From assembly GCA_031553505.1 (NCBI GenBank), contig JAVBLP010000002.1, positions 1 through 64,000 on the forward strand: a DNA stretch of 64,000 bases, read 5' to 3'. The stretch comes from JAVBLP01 sp031553505. Its GTDB lineage: Bacteria > Elusimicrobiota > Endomicrobiia > Endomicrobiales > Endomicrobiaceae. The notes under the pieces are model-generated. The model searched no databases and was not told the DNA's origin. It saw only the letters and a program-made list of their open reading frames with translations. The position numbers and the translations under genes were made by a program. Below, one piece after another: positions 30,701-38,464 of the stretch (positions are counted from its first letter, which is position 1; each line of letters begins with the position of its first letter).

Positions 30701-31190
30701 AAACTTTAAAAAAACTTTTGACGTAGTAAGAGCCAACTTCAGGGATCTTTACCGCAAGCTTTTTGGCGGCGGCGAAGCCGACCTTATGCTTACGGACGAA
30801 AATAACCTTCTTGAAAGCGGCGTTGATATTTACGCGCAGCCTCCCGGAAAGAAGCTGCAAAATATATCGCTTTGCTCCGGCGGTGAAAAAGCTTTAACAG
30901 CCGTAGCGCTGCTTTTTGCTTTTTTTATGGTTAAACCTTCTCCGTTTTGTATTTTGGACGAAGTCGACGCGCCTCTTGATGACGCAAACGTTGGCAGATA
31001 CATAGCGATGATTAAAGAGTTTGCTTCCAAAACACAGTTTTTGGTGGTAACCCATAACAAACGTACAATGGAAATGGCGGATATCCTTTACGGAGTAACT
31101 ATGGAAGAACACGGCGTTTCCAAGATAATATCAGTCAGGATGAATAAGCAGGATGAGAACGATTCCCAGGAAGAGGTAGCGGCTCAATAA
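27708..31190 (+). CDS. smc: SMC, chromosome segregation/condensation ATPase
   Basis: 1,160 residues. Walker A is GPNGCGKS (residues 31-38), followed by the R-loop region and DTGIGSDGYSIIEQGK. Two long Glu/Lys-rich coiled coils flank a hinge (about residues 500-640, including DIARGPVSSLIDADDDKDE). The C-terminal head has the signature LCSGGEKALTAVALLFA (around residue 1055) and Walker B CILDEVDAPLDD. In bacteria SMC dimers with ScpA/ScpB organise and separate the chromosome in an ATP-dependent way. Neither scpA nor scpB is in the window. The stop is 21 bases before the DUF362 gene. Confidence 0.97.
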   Translation: MHLKKVEVTGFKSFADRTILNFEPGITAIIGPNGCGKSNISDAIRWCLGEQRAKSMRSSQMQEVIFGGTQTRATTGMAEVSLTFDNSQNVLPIDYSEVTVTRRLFRSGESEYFINKTQCRLKDIKDMFLDTGIGSDGYSIIEQGKVDFLTTAKPEDRRDLFEEAAGVAKYKVRREETLRRLDKIDTDMSRLSDALAIHKQQITALDIAAKKAKQYKKFQEELAKYEVADLVQHITYGNTEIDRLKKELDPKIKEFETNNTAVALIDAEIQEMRLTLDEKNEQYVNVNKDVSEIKTQIGIADQIIQHSSQREAEIRAEQERLQQELVINREKVVQYENQLNSINTDDGSLAVETENLEKAYREKEQQYNAIKSKIFEVEARETAIRSRLSDLENEKESQINLKAELAETRIHLDAESASLQRIISRLESEIEPTNQEIAKIESELTEANESLLSFEAKKEEINKTVIENEAKLDALNDKLSEYKEKIASNESRIETLKEFDQQDPIRSSIRAVLNLGDIARGPVSSLIDADDDKDELIASALGEKLNYLVCDTTEKAEQAIQFLEDNGLSRLSFIVAEKVPENSVSSAMGLPIGFTELIKYLRFSPQDEKIIRFLCSNTIVSGKKVYGSAIVQGGGKTSFEKPVLIEEQIKKLQEKSEELKHSITSTQTEIDSINEYQINSRLEKERFGFDTVKLKTQIESKKAQIEEKNNDIKSTVEEINKHKEEIALKNAELGSFNEKISVFDTQLAKIEEEENALYGELQNIENGIIEARKEEENIAPVMMDARSAWDKKASEMENKQRGQQYILDNITNVKQQIEYAVSRTAENEAKLSELLTSQETETIKIQQLYEEQAKKEAEMQLSLSDKEGLQENIDAKTNTWHELRNKVDDLNADMNAMQIDLKNFEYQKIDLEKRLLETYGKPYEEVKNDFDGVEVNHEEINKIKRKMESLGSVNLAAQEEYDALEQRYNFLLTQQQDLLKAKEDLHEVIKKINNSTIENFKKTFDVVRANFRDLYRKLFGGGEADLMLTDENNLLESGVDIYAQPPGKKLQNISLCSGGEKALTAVALLFAFFMVKPSPFCILDEVDAPLDDANVGRYIAMIKEFASKTQFLVVTHNKRTMEMADILYGVTMEEHGVSKIISVRMNKQDENDSQEEVAAQ

Positions 31191-31211
31191 TAAAATAACG
31201 GTTCAGGAAAA

Positions 31212-32357
31212 ATGAAAAAAATAAGTTTAGTGTGGTGCGATGACTACAACAAATCAAATATTGCCGTCAAAGAAGCTATAAATCTTCTTGGCGGCATTTT
31301 GTCTTTTGTCAAACCCGGCGAAAGAATACTTATAAAACCCAACCTTTTAAGCCCGAAAGAGCCTGAAAGGGCGGTTACGACGCATCCTAAAATAGTTAAA
31401 ACGATAATCAAACTTGTAAAAGAAGCCGGCGCAACGCCTGTTGTGGGTGACAGCCCTGGCGGCGCCATAAGAAACATAGAAAATTTATGGCAAAAAACCG
31501 GCATGGCGGAAATCTGCAAAAAAGAAAACGTAGAGCTTATTAACTTTGAAGCCGTAGGCTCGAAACAATTTGATATAGGCGATAAAAATGTCAGGAAAGT
31601 GCATTTTTCAAACGCGGTGTTAAACTGTGACGGCATAATAAACCTGCCAAAACTTAAAACGCATTCATTAATGAGTTTTACGGCTGGAATAAAAAACCTT
31701 TACGGCTGCATACCGGGGCTTATGAAAGTGGAATATCACAAATATGCTTCAAAAAACAGCGATTTCGGCGAATTGCTTGCCCACATATATATGTTTTTGA
31801 AAGACAAAATAAGATTTACGCTATTGGACGGCGTGGTCGGCATGGAAGGCAACGGCCCGAGCTCCGGAGATATAAGAAAGTTTGACCTTATCGCCGCGTC
31901 ATCCGATACCGCATTGCTTGACGCTTATATGTTACAGACTGTGGGCGCGACTTTGGAAAACTTCCGGGCTTTTGAAAAAATGGGTTCAATCATCGGAATT
32001 ACGCCTCACGATATTGAAGCCTTGGAAATTATAGGCAACAATCCGAAAGATTTTGATTTTACGAACTTTAAAATGCCAAGCACCAGAAAACTTGATATGG
32101 TACCGAAAGCGTTGGTTAAGGTATTGGGTAAATTTTTGTGGGTTAAGGCGAAAGTGAACGTGCAAAAATGCGTAAGGTGCCTTTTTTGCGTAAAATCCTG
32201 CCCCGTAAAGGCCATTGATGAAGAAGACAAAAACAAATATCCGCATGTTGATGAAAAAAAATGCATAAGCTGTTTTTGCTGCCACGAACTCTGCCCGTAT
32301 AAAGCAGTAGATTTCGAAAAAAGCTTTCTTGCCAAACTTTTTATCAAGGAAAATTAA
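31212..32357 (+). CDS. DUF362 domain protein with C-terminal 2[4Fe-4S] ferredoxin domain
   Basis: 381 residues. The N-terminal ~300 residues are DUF362 (KPNLLSPKEPERAVTTHP, GDSPGG, NLPKLKTHSLMSFTAGIKN). The C-terminal ~60 residues contain two ferredoxin clusters, CVRCLFCVKSCP and CISCFCCHELCP. DUF362-ferredoxin fusions are common in anaerobes and lack a settled function; they are thought to be iron-sulfur redox or maturation proteins. It lies between smc and an LpxL-like acyltransferase on one strand with very short gaps. Confidence 0.85.
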   Translation: MKKISLVWCDDYNKSNIAVKEAINLLGGILSFVKPGERILIKPNLLSPKEPERAVTTHPKIVKTIIKLVKEAGATPVVGDSPGGAIRNIENLWQKTGMAEICKKENVELINFEAVGSKQFDIGDKNVRKVHFSNAVLNCDGIINLPKLKTHSLMSFTAGIKNLYGCIPGLMKVEYHKYASKNSDFGELLAHIYMFLKDKIRFTLLDGVVGMEGNGPSSGDIRKFDLIAASSDTALLDAYMLQTVGATLENFRAFEKMGSIIGITPHDIEALEIIGNNPKDFDFTNFKMPSTRKLDMVPKALVKVLGKFLWVKAKVNVQKCVRCLFCVKSCPVKAIDEEDKNKYPHVDEKKCISCFCCHELCPYKAVDFEKSFLAKLFIKEN

Positions 32358-32369
32358 AGGTTACTTCTT

Positions 32370-33281
32370 ATGTCTAAAAGAAGCAAATTTCAAAATTACG
32401 TCGAATTTTATGCCCTTAAAGGGGTGATGTTTTTTATTTACCTTTTTCCGCGCTCTTTAGCGCAGAAAACCGGCCAGTTTTTTGCCGTTTTTATGTATTA
32501 TTTTATCCCTATAAGAAAAAAACACGTCATAAGTATGCTTACCATATCTTTTCCGGAAAAAACAAAAGAAGAAGTTTTAGAAATTGCAAAAAATGTATAT
32601 AAAAATTTCATGAATGTTATGATAGATATTATGTTTTTTCCTAAAATGTCCGATGAAGAGATAAAAAACCTGATGGTTTTTGACGATACAATAATAGAGA
32701 AAGCTTATAATCAGAAAAAGGGTTCTATATTGATGTCCGCGCATTTCGGAAATTGGGAGCTTACGGCGCTTTCTTTTTCAAAACGTTACCCGATGTCTGT
32801 CATTGTGGCAAAACAGTCAAACGGTCTGGTTGATAAAATGATGAACGATATAAGGACAAAGCAGGGTTTTAACACTATTTATAAAGATAATGCCGGGCAG
32901 GCTTTTAAATCGGTGATTAAAGCGCTTAAAGAAAATCATTTTGTGGCTATTTTGTCTGACCAGGATGCGGGAAAACAAGGCGTTTTTGTTCCTTTCCTAG
33001 GAAGGCTTGCGTCAACGCCTAAAGGCGCAGCGCTTTTTGCTTTAAGGGCGCAATGCCCGATAGTCACGGCTTTCGGCGTCCGCCAAAAAGACGGTACAAT
33101 GCTTATGAAAGTCGGTGAAATACCCCTTCCAAATACAGGAGACCAGGAAAAAGACGTTGAAATAATATGCGCTGCTTACTCAAAGCAGCTTGAAGATCAG
33201 GTCAGGGCACACCCTGAACAGTGGTTTTGGTTTCACCGCAAGTGGAAAACGAGGCAGGAAGCGGTACAGGAGGGAAAATGA
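32370..33281 (+). CDS. Lysophospholipid/lipid A acyltransferase (LpxL/HtrB family)
   Basis: 303 residues, typical for late lipid A acyltransferases. The catalytic motif is HFGNWE (His125 to Glu130), after an N-terminal hydrophobic anchor and followed by a long-range match at GVFVPFLGRLASTPKG and the end motif EQWFWFHRKWKTR. In the family it adds a secondary acyl chain to the lipid A precursor at the inner membrane. It could instead acylate another glycolipid. Its stop overlaps the next start (ATGA). Confidence 0.87.
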   Translation: MSKRSKFQNYVEFYALKGVMFFIYLFPRSLAQKTGQFFAVFMYYFIPIRKKHVISMLTISFPEKTKEEVLEIAKNVYKNFMNVMIDIMFFPKMSDEEIKNLMVFDDTIIEKAYNQKKGSILMSAHFGNWELTALSFSKRYPMSVIVAKQSNGLVDKMMNDIRTKQGFNTIYKDNAGQAFKSVIKALKENHFVAILSDQDAGKQGVFVPFLGRLASTPKGAALFALRAQCPIVTAFGVRQKDGTMLMKVGEIPLPNTGDQEKDVEIICAAYSKQLEDQVRAHPEQWFWFHRKWKTRQEAVQEGK

Positions 33282-33664
33282 AAAAAATTATTCTTTGTTT
33301 TGCTGTTTTTTCAATTCTTTTAGGTTGTTCGGTGCGTAAAGGTACTACGGGCAGTAATGATGACAACATATTTTATACGCAAAAAGGCGGCGGAGTAAGG
33401 ATTGAGATAGACTCAAACCCTACGACAGGCTACGCATGGGTACTGACTAATGAAAGTGATTTAAAGAACGTAAATTTAATCGAAAATGGTTTTGTTCCTT
33501 ATGAAAATAAGAAAGGTTATGTCGGCAGCGGCGGAAAACAGTATTTCGCGTTTAAAGTAAAAGATGATGCTTACGGTATGGATGTAGTTAAGTTTGGTTA
33601 TTCACGGGTGTGGGAAAATCTTCCCCCGATAGAAGAAAAGACATTTGAAATTATAGTTAGATAA
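33278..33664 (+). CDS. Chagasin-like (I42) cysteine-peptidase inhibitor lipoprotein
   Basis: The start is ATG 33278, overlapping the upstream stop, not the ATG at 33221 inside the acyltransferase gene. 128 residues: a lipoprotein signal with lipobox LLGC, then a single Ig-like domain. Three inhibitory loops of the chagasin/ICP family are recognisable: NPTTGY, a Gly-rich GSGG loop, and an aromatic loop near the end (SRVWE in place of the usual RPW). Family members inhibit papain-like cysteine peptidases. Its place directly behind a lipid A-type acyltransferase is probably operon convenience. No cysteine peptidase is in the window. Confidence 0.8.
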   Translation: MKKIILCFAVFSILLGCSVRKGTTGSNDDNIFYTQKGGGVRIEIDSNPTTGYAWVLTNESDLKNVNLIENGFVPYENKKGYVGSGGKQYFAFKVKDDAYGMDVVKFGYSRVWENLPPIEEKTFEIIVR

Positions 33665-33680
33665 ACAAGTAATAACTAAT

Positions 33681-33700
33681 AAGTAATAGTTAATAATGAA
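33681..33700 (-). repeat. Dispersed 20-base intergenic motif (copy 2, inverted)
   Basis: The exact reverse complement of 16503-16522. Here it lies just after the chagasin-like gene, in a convergent intergenic region. Confidence 0.8.
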
Positions 33701-33723
33701 AAATAATTGAAAATTTAATATGT

Positions 33724-33783
33724 TTTGTCACCGCGAAGAATAGTGTTACAACATAACAAAAACGAATGACGAAGCAATCTGCA
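33724..33783. repeat. Possible decayed palindromic repeat element
   Basis: The strings GTCACCGCGAAGAA and GACGAAGCAATCT, 29 bases apart, resemble the ends of a REP-like intergenic repeat (GTCATTGCGAG...GACGAAGCAATCT) recalled from many bacteria. The middle does not pair well, so this would be a degraded copy. The resemblance is from memory and unverified. Confidence 0.35.
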
Positions 33784-33837
33784 TTTAGTAAGTAGAGAGC
33801 AGCAAAATCCTCTAAGGGCGCACTCTAAAATAAATTA

Positions 33838-33870
33838 AACCACCGGATAGATTATATCTACCCGGTGGTT
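33838..33870. terminator. Bidirectional intrinsic terminator between convergent genes
   Basis: AACCACCGG pairs with CCGGTGGTT, and ATAGA/TCTA extends the stem past a bulge. A T-run follows on the + strand and an A-rich run precedes it, so it can serve both the chagasin-like gene (+) and the YqeY gene (-). Confidence 0.85.
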
Positions 33871-33900
33871 TTTCATTTATTCATTATTACTTGTTACTTA

Positions 33901-34344
33901 TTATTTGTTTTCAAGCGCGGTTTTTACTGCCGCCGATATCCTTTTACCGTCCGCCTGTCCGTTTATAGCCGTAACGGACGCTTTCATTATTGTTCCGAAG
34001 CTTTTGTCTTCTGAGTTTGCGATGACTTCCTTAATTTTTGCAAGTATGTCCGCGTCAGACATCTCCGCGGGAAGGTAGCGCTCCAGAACAGCCATCTCTC
34101 TTTTTTCTTTATCAACCAAATCCTGCCGGCCGCCTTTTTCAAAACTTTCAATTGATTCTTTTCTCTTTTTAGCTTCGCTTCTTAAAACTTTTATCACTTC
34201 TTCATCGGTCATTTTTATGTTTTTCATCTCGCGCAGGTTTACTTCGCTTAAAACGCCCCTGATGACATTAAGTTCTTCCATATTTTGGGATTTCATAAGC
34301 GCGGTTTGGTCTGCCCTTAATTTTTTTATCAATTCGCTTTCCAT
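33901..34344 (-). CDS. GatB/YqeY domain protein
   Basis: 147 residues, the normal length for YqeY. Helical, with the family strings KSQNMEELNVIRGVLSEV, MTDEEVIKVLRSEAKKRKESI and the C-terminal KIKEVIANSEDKSFGTIMK. YqeY resembles the tail domain of GatB, which binds tRNA; a role in tRNA-dependent amidation is suspected but unproven. It follows the DUF192 lipoprotein gene on the - strand with a 13-base gap and a GGAG site (AAAGGAGCAGAGAAATGG on that strand), so the two form a small operon ending at the shared terminator. Confidence 0.9.
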   Translation of the reverse strand: MESELIKKLRADQTALMKSQNMEELNVIRGVLSEVNLREMKNIKMTDEEVIKVLRSEAKKRKESIESFEKGGRQDLVDKEKREMAVLERYLPAEMSDADILAKIKEVIANSEDKSFGTIMKASVTAINGQADGKRISAAVKTALENK

Positions 34345-34357
34345 TTCTCTGCTCCTT

Positions 34358-34840
34358 TTACTTTATTATTTCTAAAATCATTCCTTTTGTTATGTTAAAT
34401 TTTTTAGCGTCGCCTGCATTCAGTTCTACTACGGCATCGGCTGCAGAGGGGGATTTATATTTCGGAAGGTCCCAATCGTTTACTCCTTCCTGCGGTATCG
34501 GCGCTGAAGCTTCAATTCCGATTACTTCATTTTTGTATATCCATACAATATCAATTGGAAAATGCATGTTTTTCATCCAAAATGTCTGTATTTCAGGTTC
34601 GTAAAAGAAGAAAATCATTCCGTCTTTAGGTATAGCATTTCTGTCTGAAAGGCCCTGGGCTTTTGCTCTCGGCGTGCTTGCTACTACTAAATCCAGTTCT
34701 TTTTTTCCTAACTTTACTGTTATAACAGAATCATCCTGCAGGGTGAGAGGGTCAACTTTCTGTTGTTTAGCGCCGCCGCAGGAAATAAATAGAACCGATG
34801 AAATAATAAAAACTGAAAACAGCCTGAATTTGCAAAGCAT
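34358..34840 (-). CDS. DUF192 lipoprotein
   Basis: The start is ATG 34840, with GGAG 5 bases upstream; the GTG at 34846 lies inside that site and is rejected. 160 residues with a lipoprotein signal (LFISC). The DUF192 core shows TPRAKAQGLSDR, KDGMIFFFYEPEIQTFWMKNM and FPIDIVWIYKN. The domain is widespread in bacteria and archaea as small secreted or periplasmic proteins of unknown function. It is transcribed divergently from the metal-resistance operon. Confidence 0.9.
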   Translation of the reverse strand: MLCKFRLFSVFIISSVLFISCGGAKQQKVDPLTLQDDSVITVKLGKKELDLVVASTPRAKAQGLSDRNAIPKDGMIFFFYEPEIQTFWMKNMHFPIDIVWIYKNEVIGIEASAPIPQEGVNDWDLPKYKSPSAADAVVELNAGDAKKFNITKGMILEIIK

Positions 34841-34864
34841 ATTCACTCCTTAATTGTTTTTGTA

Positions 34865-34873
34865 ATTATAGCA
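34865..34873 (-). promoter_or_regulatory. Extended -10 promoter for the DUF192-yqeY operon
   Basis: On the - strand TGCTATAAT gives a perfect extended -10 (TGnTATAAT), 25 bases upstream of ATG 34840. No good -35 is visible, as is usual for extended -10 promoters. Confidence 0.6.
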
Positions 34874-34989
34874 CAAATTGCAGGAAAAAATGCCTTGAAG
34901 CATATTCTAAGCTGCTGAAATTGCAGTATTTATGCTCACTGAAAATAATAGATTATATGCTTACCTATTACACAAAAATAATGAAAATC

Positions 34990-35018
34990 TTGACAGATTG
35001 TAAAAGAATCTATATAAT
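34990..35018 (+). promoter_or_regulatory. Consensus sigma-70 promoter of the metal-resistance operon
   Basis: TTGACA (34990-34995), exactly 17 bases, then TATAAT (35013-35018): a full consensus match. The palindromic operator begins 3 bases downstream. Confidence 0.9.
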
Positions 35019-35020
35019 CA

Positions 35021-35042
35021 CGGTTGAAAGATTGTTCAACCG
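35021..35042 (+). promoter_or_regulatory. ArsR/SmtB-type operator palindrome
   Basis: CGGTTGAA-N6-TTCAACCG, a perfect 8-bp inverted repeat. Its core TGAA-N6-TTCA is the pattern bound by SmtB/CadC/ArsR repressors. It covers the expected transcription start just below the -10 box, so bound repressor would block initiation until metal is sensed. GGAGG at 35052-35056 follows, before ATG 35061. Confidence 0.88.
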
Positions 35043-35060
35043 TTATATTTTGGAGGTGTT

Positions 35061-35423
35061 ATGTCAGCGGAATACAGCGTTTTCAAATGTGACTGCAGCG
35101 TAATTAATGAAGAAACAGTAAAAATGGTGAAGGGTAAGATGCCGGAAGAAGGAAAACTTTATGATTTAGCCGAGTTTTTCAAGGTTTTTGGCGACAGTAC
35201 AAGAATTAAGATACTTTGGGCTTTAAACCAGTCTGAAATGTGCGTTTGCGATATAGCTGTTTTGCTCAATATGACAAAAAGCTCTATTTCACATCAGCTC
35301 AGGATTTTAAAGCAGGCAAGGCTTGTTAAGTATAAAAAAGTGGGGAAGAATGTATTTTACTCTCCATGCGACTCGCATATACAGCATATATTTGACCAGG
35401 GCTTCGACCACATCAATGAATAA
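35061..35423 (+). CDS. ArsR/SmtB-family metal-sensing repressor (CadC-like)
   Basis: 120 residues, winged helix-turn-helix. Two possible metal sites are visible. Thiolates C10/C12 near the N-terminus and C61/C63 in the SEMCVCDIA helix match the CadC cadmium/lead (alpha3N) site. D104, H106, H117 and E120 in the last helix match the SmtB/CzrA zinc (alpha5) site. The recognition helix is around MTKSSISHQLRIL. It should repress the promoter just upstream and release it on Cd, Pb or Zn. It is followed 10 bases later by the efflux ATPase. Confidence 0.93.
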   Translation: MSAEYSVFKCDCSVINEETVKMVKGKMPEEGKLYDLAEFFKVFGDSTRIKILWALNQSEMCVCDIAVLLNMTKSSISHQLRILKQARLVKYKKVGKNVFYSPCDSHIQHIFDQGFDHINE

Positions 35424-35433
35424 GGAAATAATT

Positions 35434-37521
35434 ATGGCAAAACAAAAAATATTTACAATGGAAGGTTTACACTGCGCTTTATGTGCACAAAAGATAGAAA
35501 AAGCGGTAGGTAATATGGATGAAGTTTCATCCGCAAGCGTGGATTTTGTGACAAAAAAGCTTTCGGTCGAAGCTTCAGATTCTAAAAATCTGCTTGAAAA
35601 AATAAATACAATTGCAGATTTGATAGAGCCGGGTATAGTTATCTGCGAAAGCGGATGCCAGCCAAAGCAGGAAAAAAAGATTTCAGCAAGCAAAATTTTA
35701 TTTGTTTTCGGCATTACTCTCTTTGCGTGCGCTTTGGTTCTGACTCTGCCTAAATGGCTGACGGTATTATTATATATCTCCTCGTATCTTATGTTTGGAT
35801 GGAAAGTGCTGCTGACTTCCGCTAGAAATATACTCAAAGGTGAAGTCTTTGATGAAAACTTTCTGATGAGTTTGGCTACTGTAGGCGCGATTGCAATCGC
35901 AGAGTACCCTGAAGCGGTTGCGGTTATGCTTTTTTACAGGATAGGGATGTATTTTGAGGACTTATCAGTTGAGAAATCAAGAAAATCTATTACTTCACTG
36001 ATGGATATAAAACCTGACTTTGCCAATGTAAGAAAAGACGGCAATACTATAAAAATGTCTCCTTGGGAAGTCAATGTGGGTGATATTATTATTGTTAAAC
36101 CGGGTGAAAAAATTCCTTTGGACGGTATTGTTGCGGAGGGCAGTTCAGCGGTAGATATGTCCGCATTAACAGGAGAATCCGCGCCTTTTGACGCAAGCGA
36201 AGGCAGCAGCGTTTTATCCGGATCAATAAATAAAAACGGTCTTTTGACTATTAAAGTCACAAAAGCGTATTCAGAGTCAACGGTTTCAAAAATTCTAAAT
36301 TTAGTTGAAAATGCAAGCAAAAATAAATCCAAAACCGAAAGCTTTATTACAAAGTTTGCCAAGTATTACACGCCTTTTGTCGTATTTGCAGCGGCTGCGT
36401 TAGCGGTGTTGCCTCCGCTTTTAATAAGCGGGGCTTTATTTTCTGACTGGATATACAGGGCATTGGTGTTTTTGGTCGTTTCCTGCCCGTGTGCGCTTGT
36501 AATTTCCGTACCGTTAACATTTTTTGGCGGTATCGGCGGGGCTTCAAAACAGGGTATACTCGTAAAGGGCAGCAACTATCTTGAGGCATTAACCGCTGCC
36601 GACACTTTTGTTTTTGATAAAACCGGCACTTTGACAAAAGGTGTGTTCAGGGTTACTAAAGTCAACGCTGAAATGGGTTTTGATGAAGAGTCTGTCTTAA
36701 AATACGCAGCGCATGCGGAAGCTTATTCCAACCACCCTATAGCTGTTTCCATAAAAAAAGCATTTAGCGGTAAGATTGATGAAACAGCTATTAAAAGTCA
36801 CGAAGAGTCTGCCGGATACGGGGTAAAGGTGTTGCTGGAGGATGAAAAGATAATTGCCGGGAACGATAAATTTTTAGAAAAGGAAAGAATAGTATTTGAA
36901 AAATATGAAAAAATTGGTACAATCGTATACATTGCGGTAAATGGTCTTTTTGCGGGCAGCATTGTTGTGGCTGATGAAGTTAAAGAAGACAGCAAACAGA
37001 CAATAAAAGACTTAAGAAGCATGGGAATAAAAAAAATTGCCATGCTGACGGGCGATATCAAATCCGTTGGGGAACGCATAGCGGAAGAACTTGGCATAGA
37101 TGATGTCTATACCGAATTGCTTCCCGATCAAAAAGTCGAAAAAATTGCCGAAATAGAACGCCTGGAACCCACTAAAGGCAAGATGGTGTTTGTAGGAGAC
37201 GGCATAAATGATGCTCCCGTTCTTGCCGGTGCGGATATAGGTATAGCGATGGGCGGAGTTGGCAGCGATGCGGCAATAGAAGCGGCTGATATCGTATTAA
37301 TGACCGATGAACCGTATAAAACAGTTACGGCTTTAAAGATAGCACGGAAGACTAAAACTGTTGTTTGGCAGAATATATTTTTGGCTTTAGGCATAAAAGC
37401 CGTGGTTTTAGGGCTTGGAGCGGCAGGTGTGGCAAATATGTGGGAAGCCGTCTTTGCGGATGTCGGGGTTACTATCATTGCAGTATTGAACTCCGTCAGA
37501 ACTTTAAGGCCGGTTAAGTAA
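35434..37521 (+). CDS. Heavy-metal-exporting P1B-type ATPase (CadA/ZntA family)
   Basis: The start is ATG 35434; upstream in-frame codons overlap the repressor gene. 695 residues. There is one N-terminal heavy-metal domain with CxxC at C14/C17, then membrane helices. The ion-path motif CPC lies at 351-353, the phosphorylated Asp395 in DKTGTLT, and the hinge motif GDGINDAP near the C-terminus. CPC with a single HMA domain and a CadC-like regulator indicates export of Zn, Cd and Pb rather than copper. AAGGA precedes the start. Confidence 0.93.
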   Translation: MAKQKIFTMEGLHCALCAQKIEKAVGNMDEVSSASVDFVTKKLSVEASDSKNLLEKINTIADLIEPGIVICESGCQPKQEKKISASKILFVFGITLFACALVLTLPKWLTVLLYISSYLMFGWKVLLTSARNILKGEVFDENFLMSLATVGAIAIAEYPEAVAVMLFYRIGMYFEDLSVEKSRKSITSLMDIKPDFANVRKDGNTIKMSPWEVNVGDIIIVKPGEKIPLDGIVAEGSSAVDMSALTGESAPFDASEGSSVLSGSINKNGLLTIKVTKAYSESTVSKILNLVENASKNKSKTESFITKFAKYYTPFVVFAAAALAVLPPLLISGALFSDWIYRALVFLVVSCPCALVISVPLTFFGGIGGASKQGILVKGSNYLEALTAADTFVFDKTGTLTKGVFRVTKVNAEMGFDEESVLKYAAHAEAYSNHPIAVSIKKAFSGKIDETAIKSHEESAGYGVKVLLEDEKIIAGNDKFLEKERIVFEKYEKIGTIVYIAVNGLFAGSIVVADEVKEDSKQTIKDLRSMGIKKIAMLTGDIKSVGERIAEELGIDDVYTELLPDQKVEKIAEIERLEPTKGKMVFVGDGINDAPVLAGADIGIAMGGVGSDAAIEAADIVLMTDEPYKTVTALKIARKTKTVVWQNIFLALGIKAVVLGLGAAGVANMWEAVFADVGVTIIAVLNSVRTLRPVK

Positions 37522-37625
37522 AAATGCAGAAAAGTATTGAAAAAACTGATGATTGCGCTATTATATATTAATTGTATCGTAAAAAAGGTCACTTTTGAAA
37601 TATTTGTGAAATAGTCTAAAATCCT

Positions 37626-37654
37626 TTGACAGGCTGGGGATAGTTTGGTATTTT
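37626..37654 (+). promoter_or_regulatory. Strong promoter of the secreted-protein operon
   Basis: TTGACA (37626-37631), a 17-base spacer and TATTTT (37649-37654), about 75 bases before the first start codon. The leader contains GGTGCA/TGCACC (37692-37711), a small hairpin, followed by a GGGGG ribosome-binding site. Confidence 0.7.
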
Positions 37655-37728
37655 GTAATCGTATCTCAGGGCTCAATGGATACAAATTTAAGGTGCAAAA
37701 ATAAATGCACCATTAGCATGGGGGAAAA

Positions 37729-38451
37729 ATGCGTAAAGTATTAAGTTTGGCAGTAGCAGCAATGTTCTTGTCAGTAGCAGCAACAAGCGCGTTTGCGTTT
37801 ACGTCGGTTACGAAATCGACGAAAACGGCAAAAGTTCAATTTACGGGAGCAGGTGCATTTACATGGTCTGTTGAGGTAAAGAATGTGTCAGATAATTTAG
37901 TAGGAACTGACATTACGTGGAATACGTCAACTGTAACTCCCGGAGTAACAAAGTGGGCAACAGCTCAGCAGTATGCTCACATTAAGTCATCTATGACAGC
38001 TTCTAACTATGGTTTACAGGTTTATACTGATAACACAAACGCAAGTTCAGCTTTCAGGTACACCGGTGGACAAACTCAAAATCTTGGCGGACTTGTAGCT
38101 CAGGGCGCGGCAAATTCAGCAGCAAACCCTTTGCCTATGGGATGGTCAGTTATGAGATCGACACAGTCTGCATCTTATGTAGTTAATCCCACATCTCCTA
38201 CTTTTGCGGGCCTTTATTTCAAAGACAGAGGCAATTCAACCGCATCTGACGGAAATACTCCTTTTGCTGACGGCGAAGACTATATAACCGTGCTTAATAA
38301 GAGCGGTTTGAAGTATGGCGGCAATGCTAACGAAAGAGGCGGTTCGCCATCAGGAGATTTCTATATGTATATAGGTGCTGATTTCTCAGCAGCTATGACT
38401 CCTATGACATACGGAACAGACACTCTTACATTCGAAGCTTACACAGAATAA
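37729..38451 (+). CDS. Small secreted beta-rich protein, candidate major surface/fibre subunit
   Basis: 240 residues with a clean Sec signal peptide (cleavage near TSAFA/FTSV, residue 23). The mature part is rich in Ser, Thr, Gly, Asn and Tyr, with alternating strand-like segments and almost no charged helices. It contains no cysteine, which suits an exported structural protein. The C-terminal half is homologous to that of the 39254 gene: ADFSAAMTPMTYGTDTLTFEAYTE against ADFGTAFTPMEYSVNSLTIELFYE by eye, with the internal VKNV...ITW block also shared. It is the promoter-proximal gene and is followed by a strong hairpin, consistent with being the most abundant product. Not assigned to a known family. 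Confidence 0.75.
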   Translation: MRKVLSLAVAAMFLSVAATSAFAFTSVTKSTKTAKVQFTGAGAFTWSVEVKNVSDNLVGTDITWNTSTVTPGVTKWATAQQYAHIKSSMTASNYGLQVYTDNTNASSAFRYTGGQTQNLGGLVAQGAANSAANPLPMGWSVMRSTQSASYVVNPTSPTFAGLYFKDRGNSTASDGNTPFADGEDYITVLNKSGLKYGGNANERGGSPSGDFYMYIGADFSAAMTPMTYGTDTLTFEAYTE

Positions 38452-38464
38452 TTTTTAATGTTTT

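Noticed and set aside
34921..35103. 60-codon open frame in front of the metal repressor gene
   Set aside because: It covers the promoter and operator and has no ribosome-binding site or protein-like composition.
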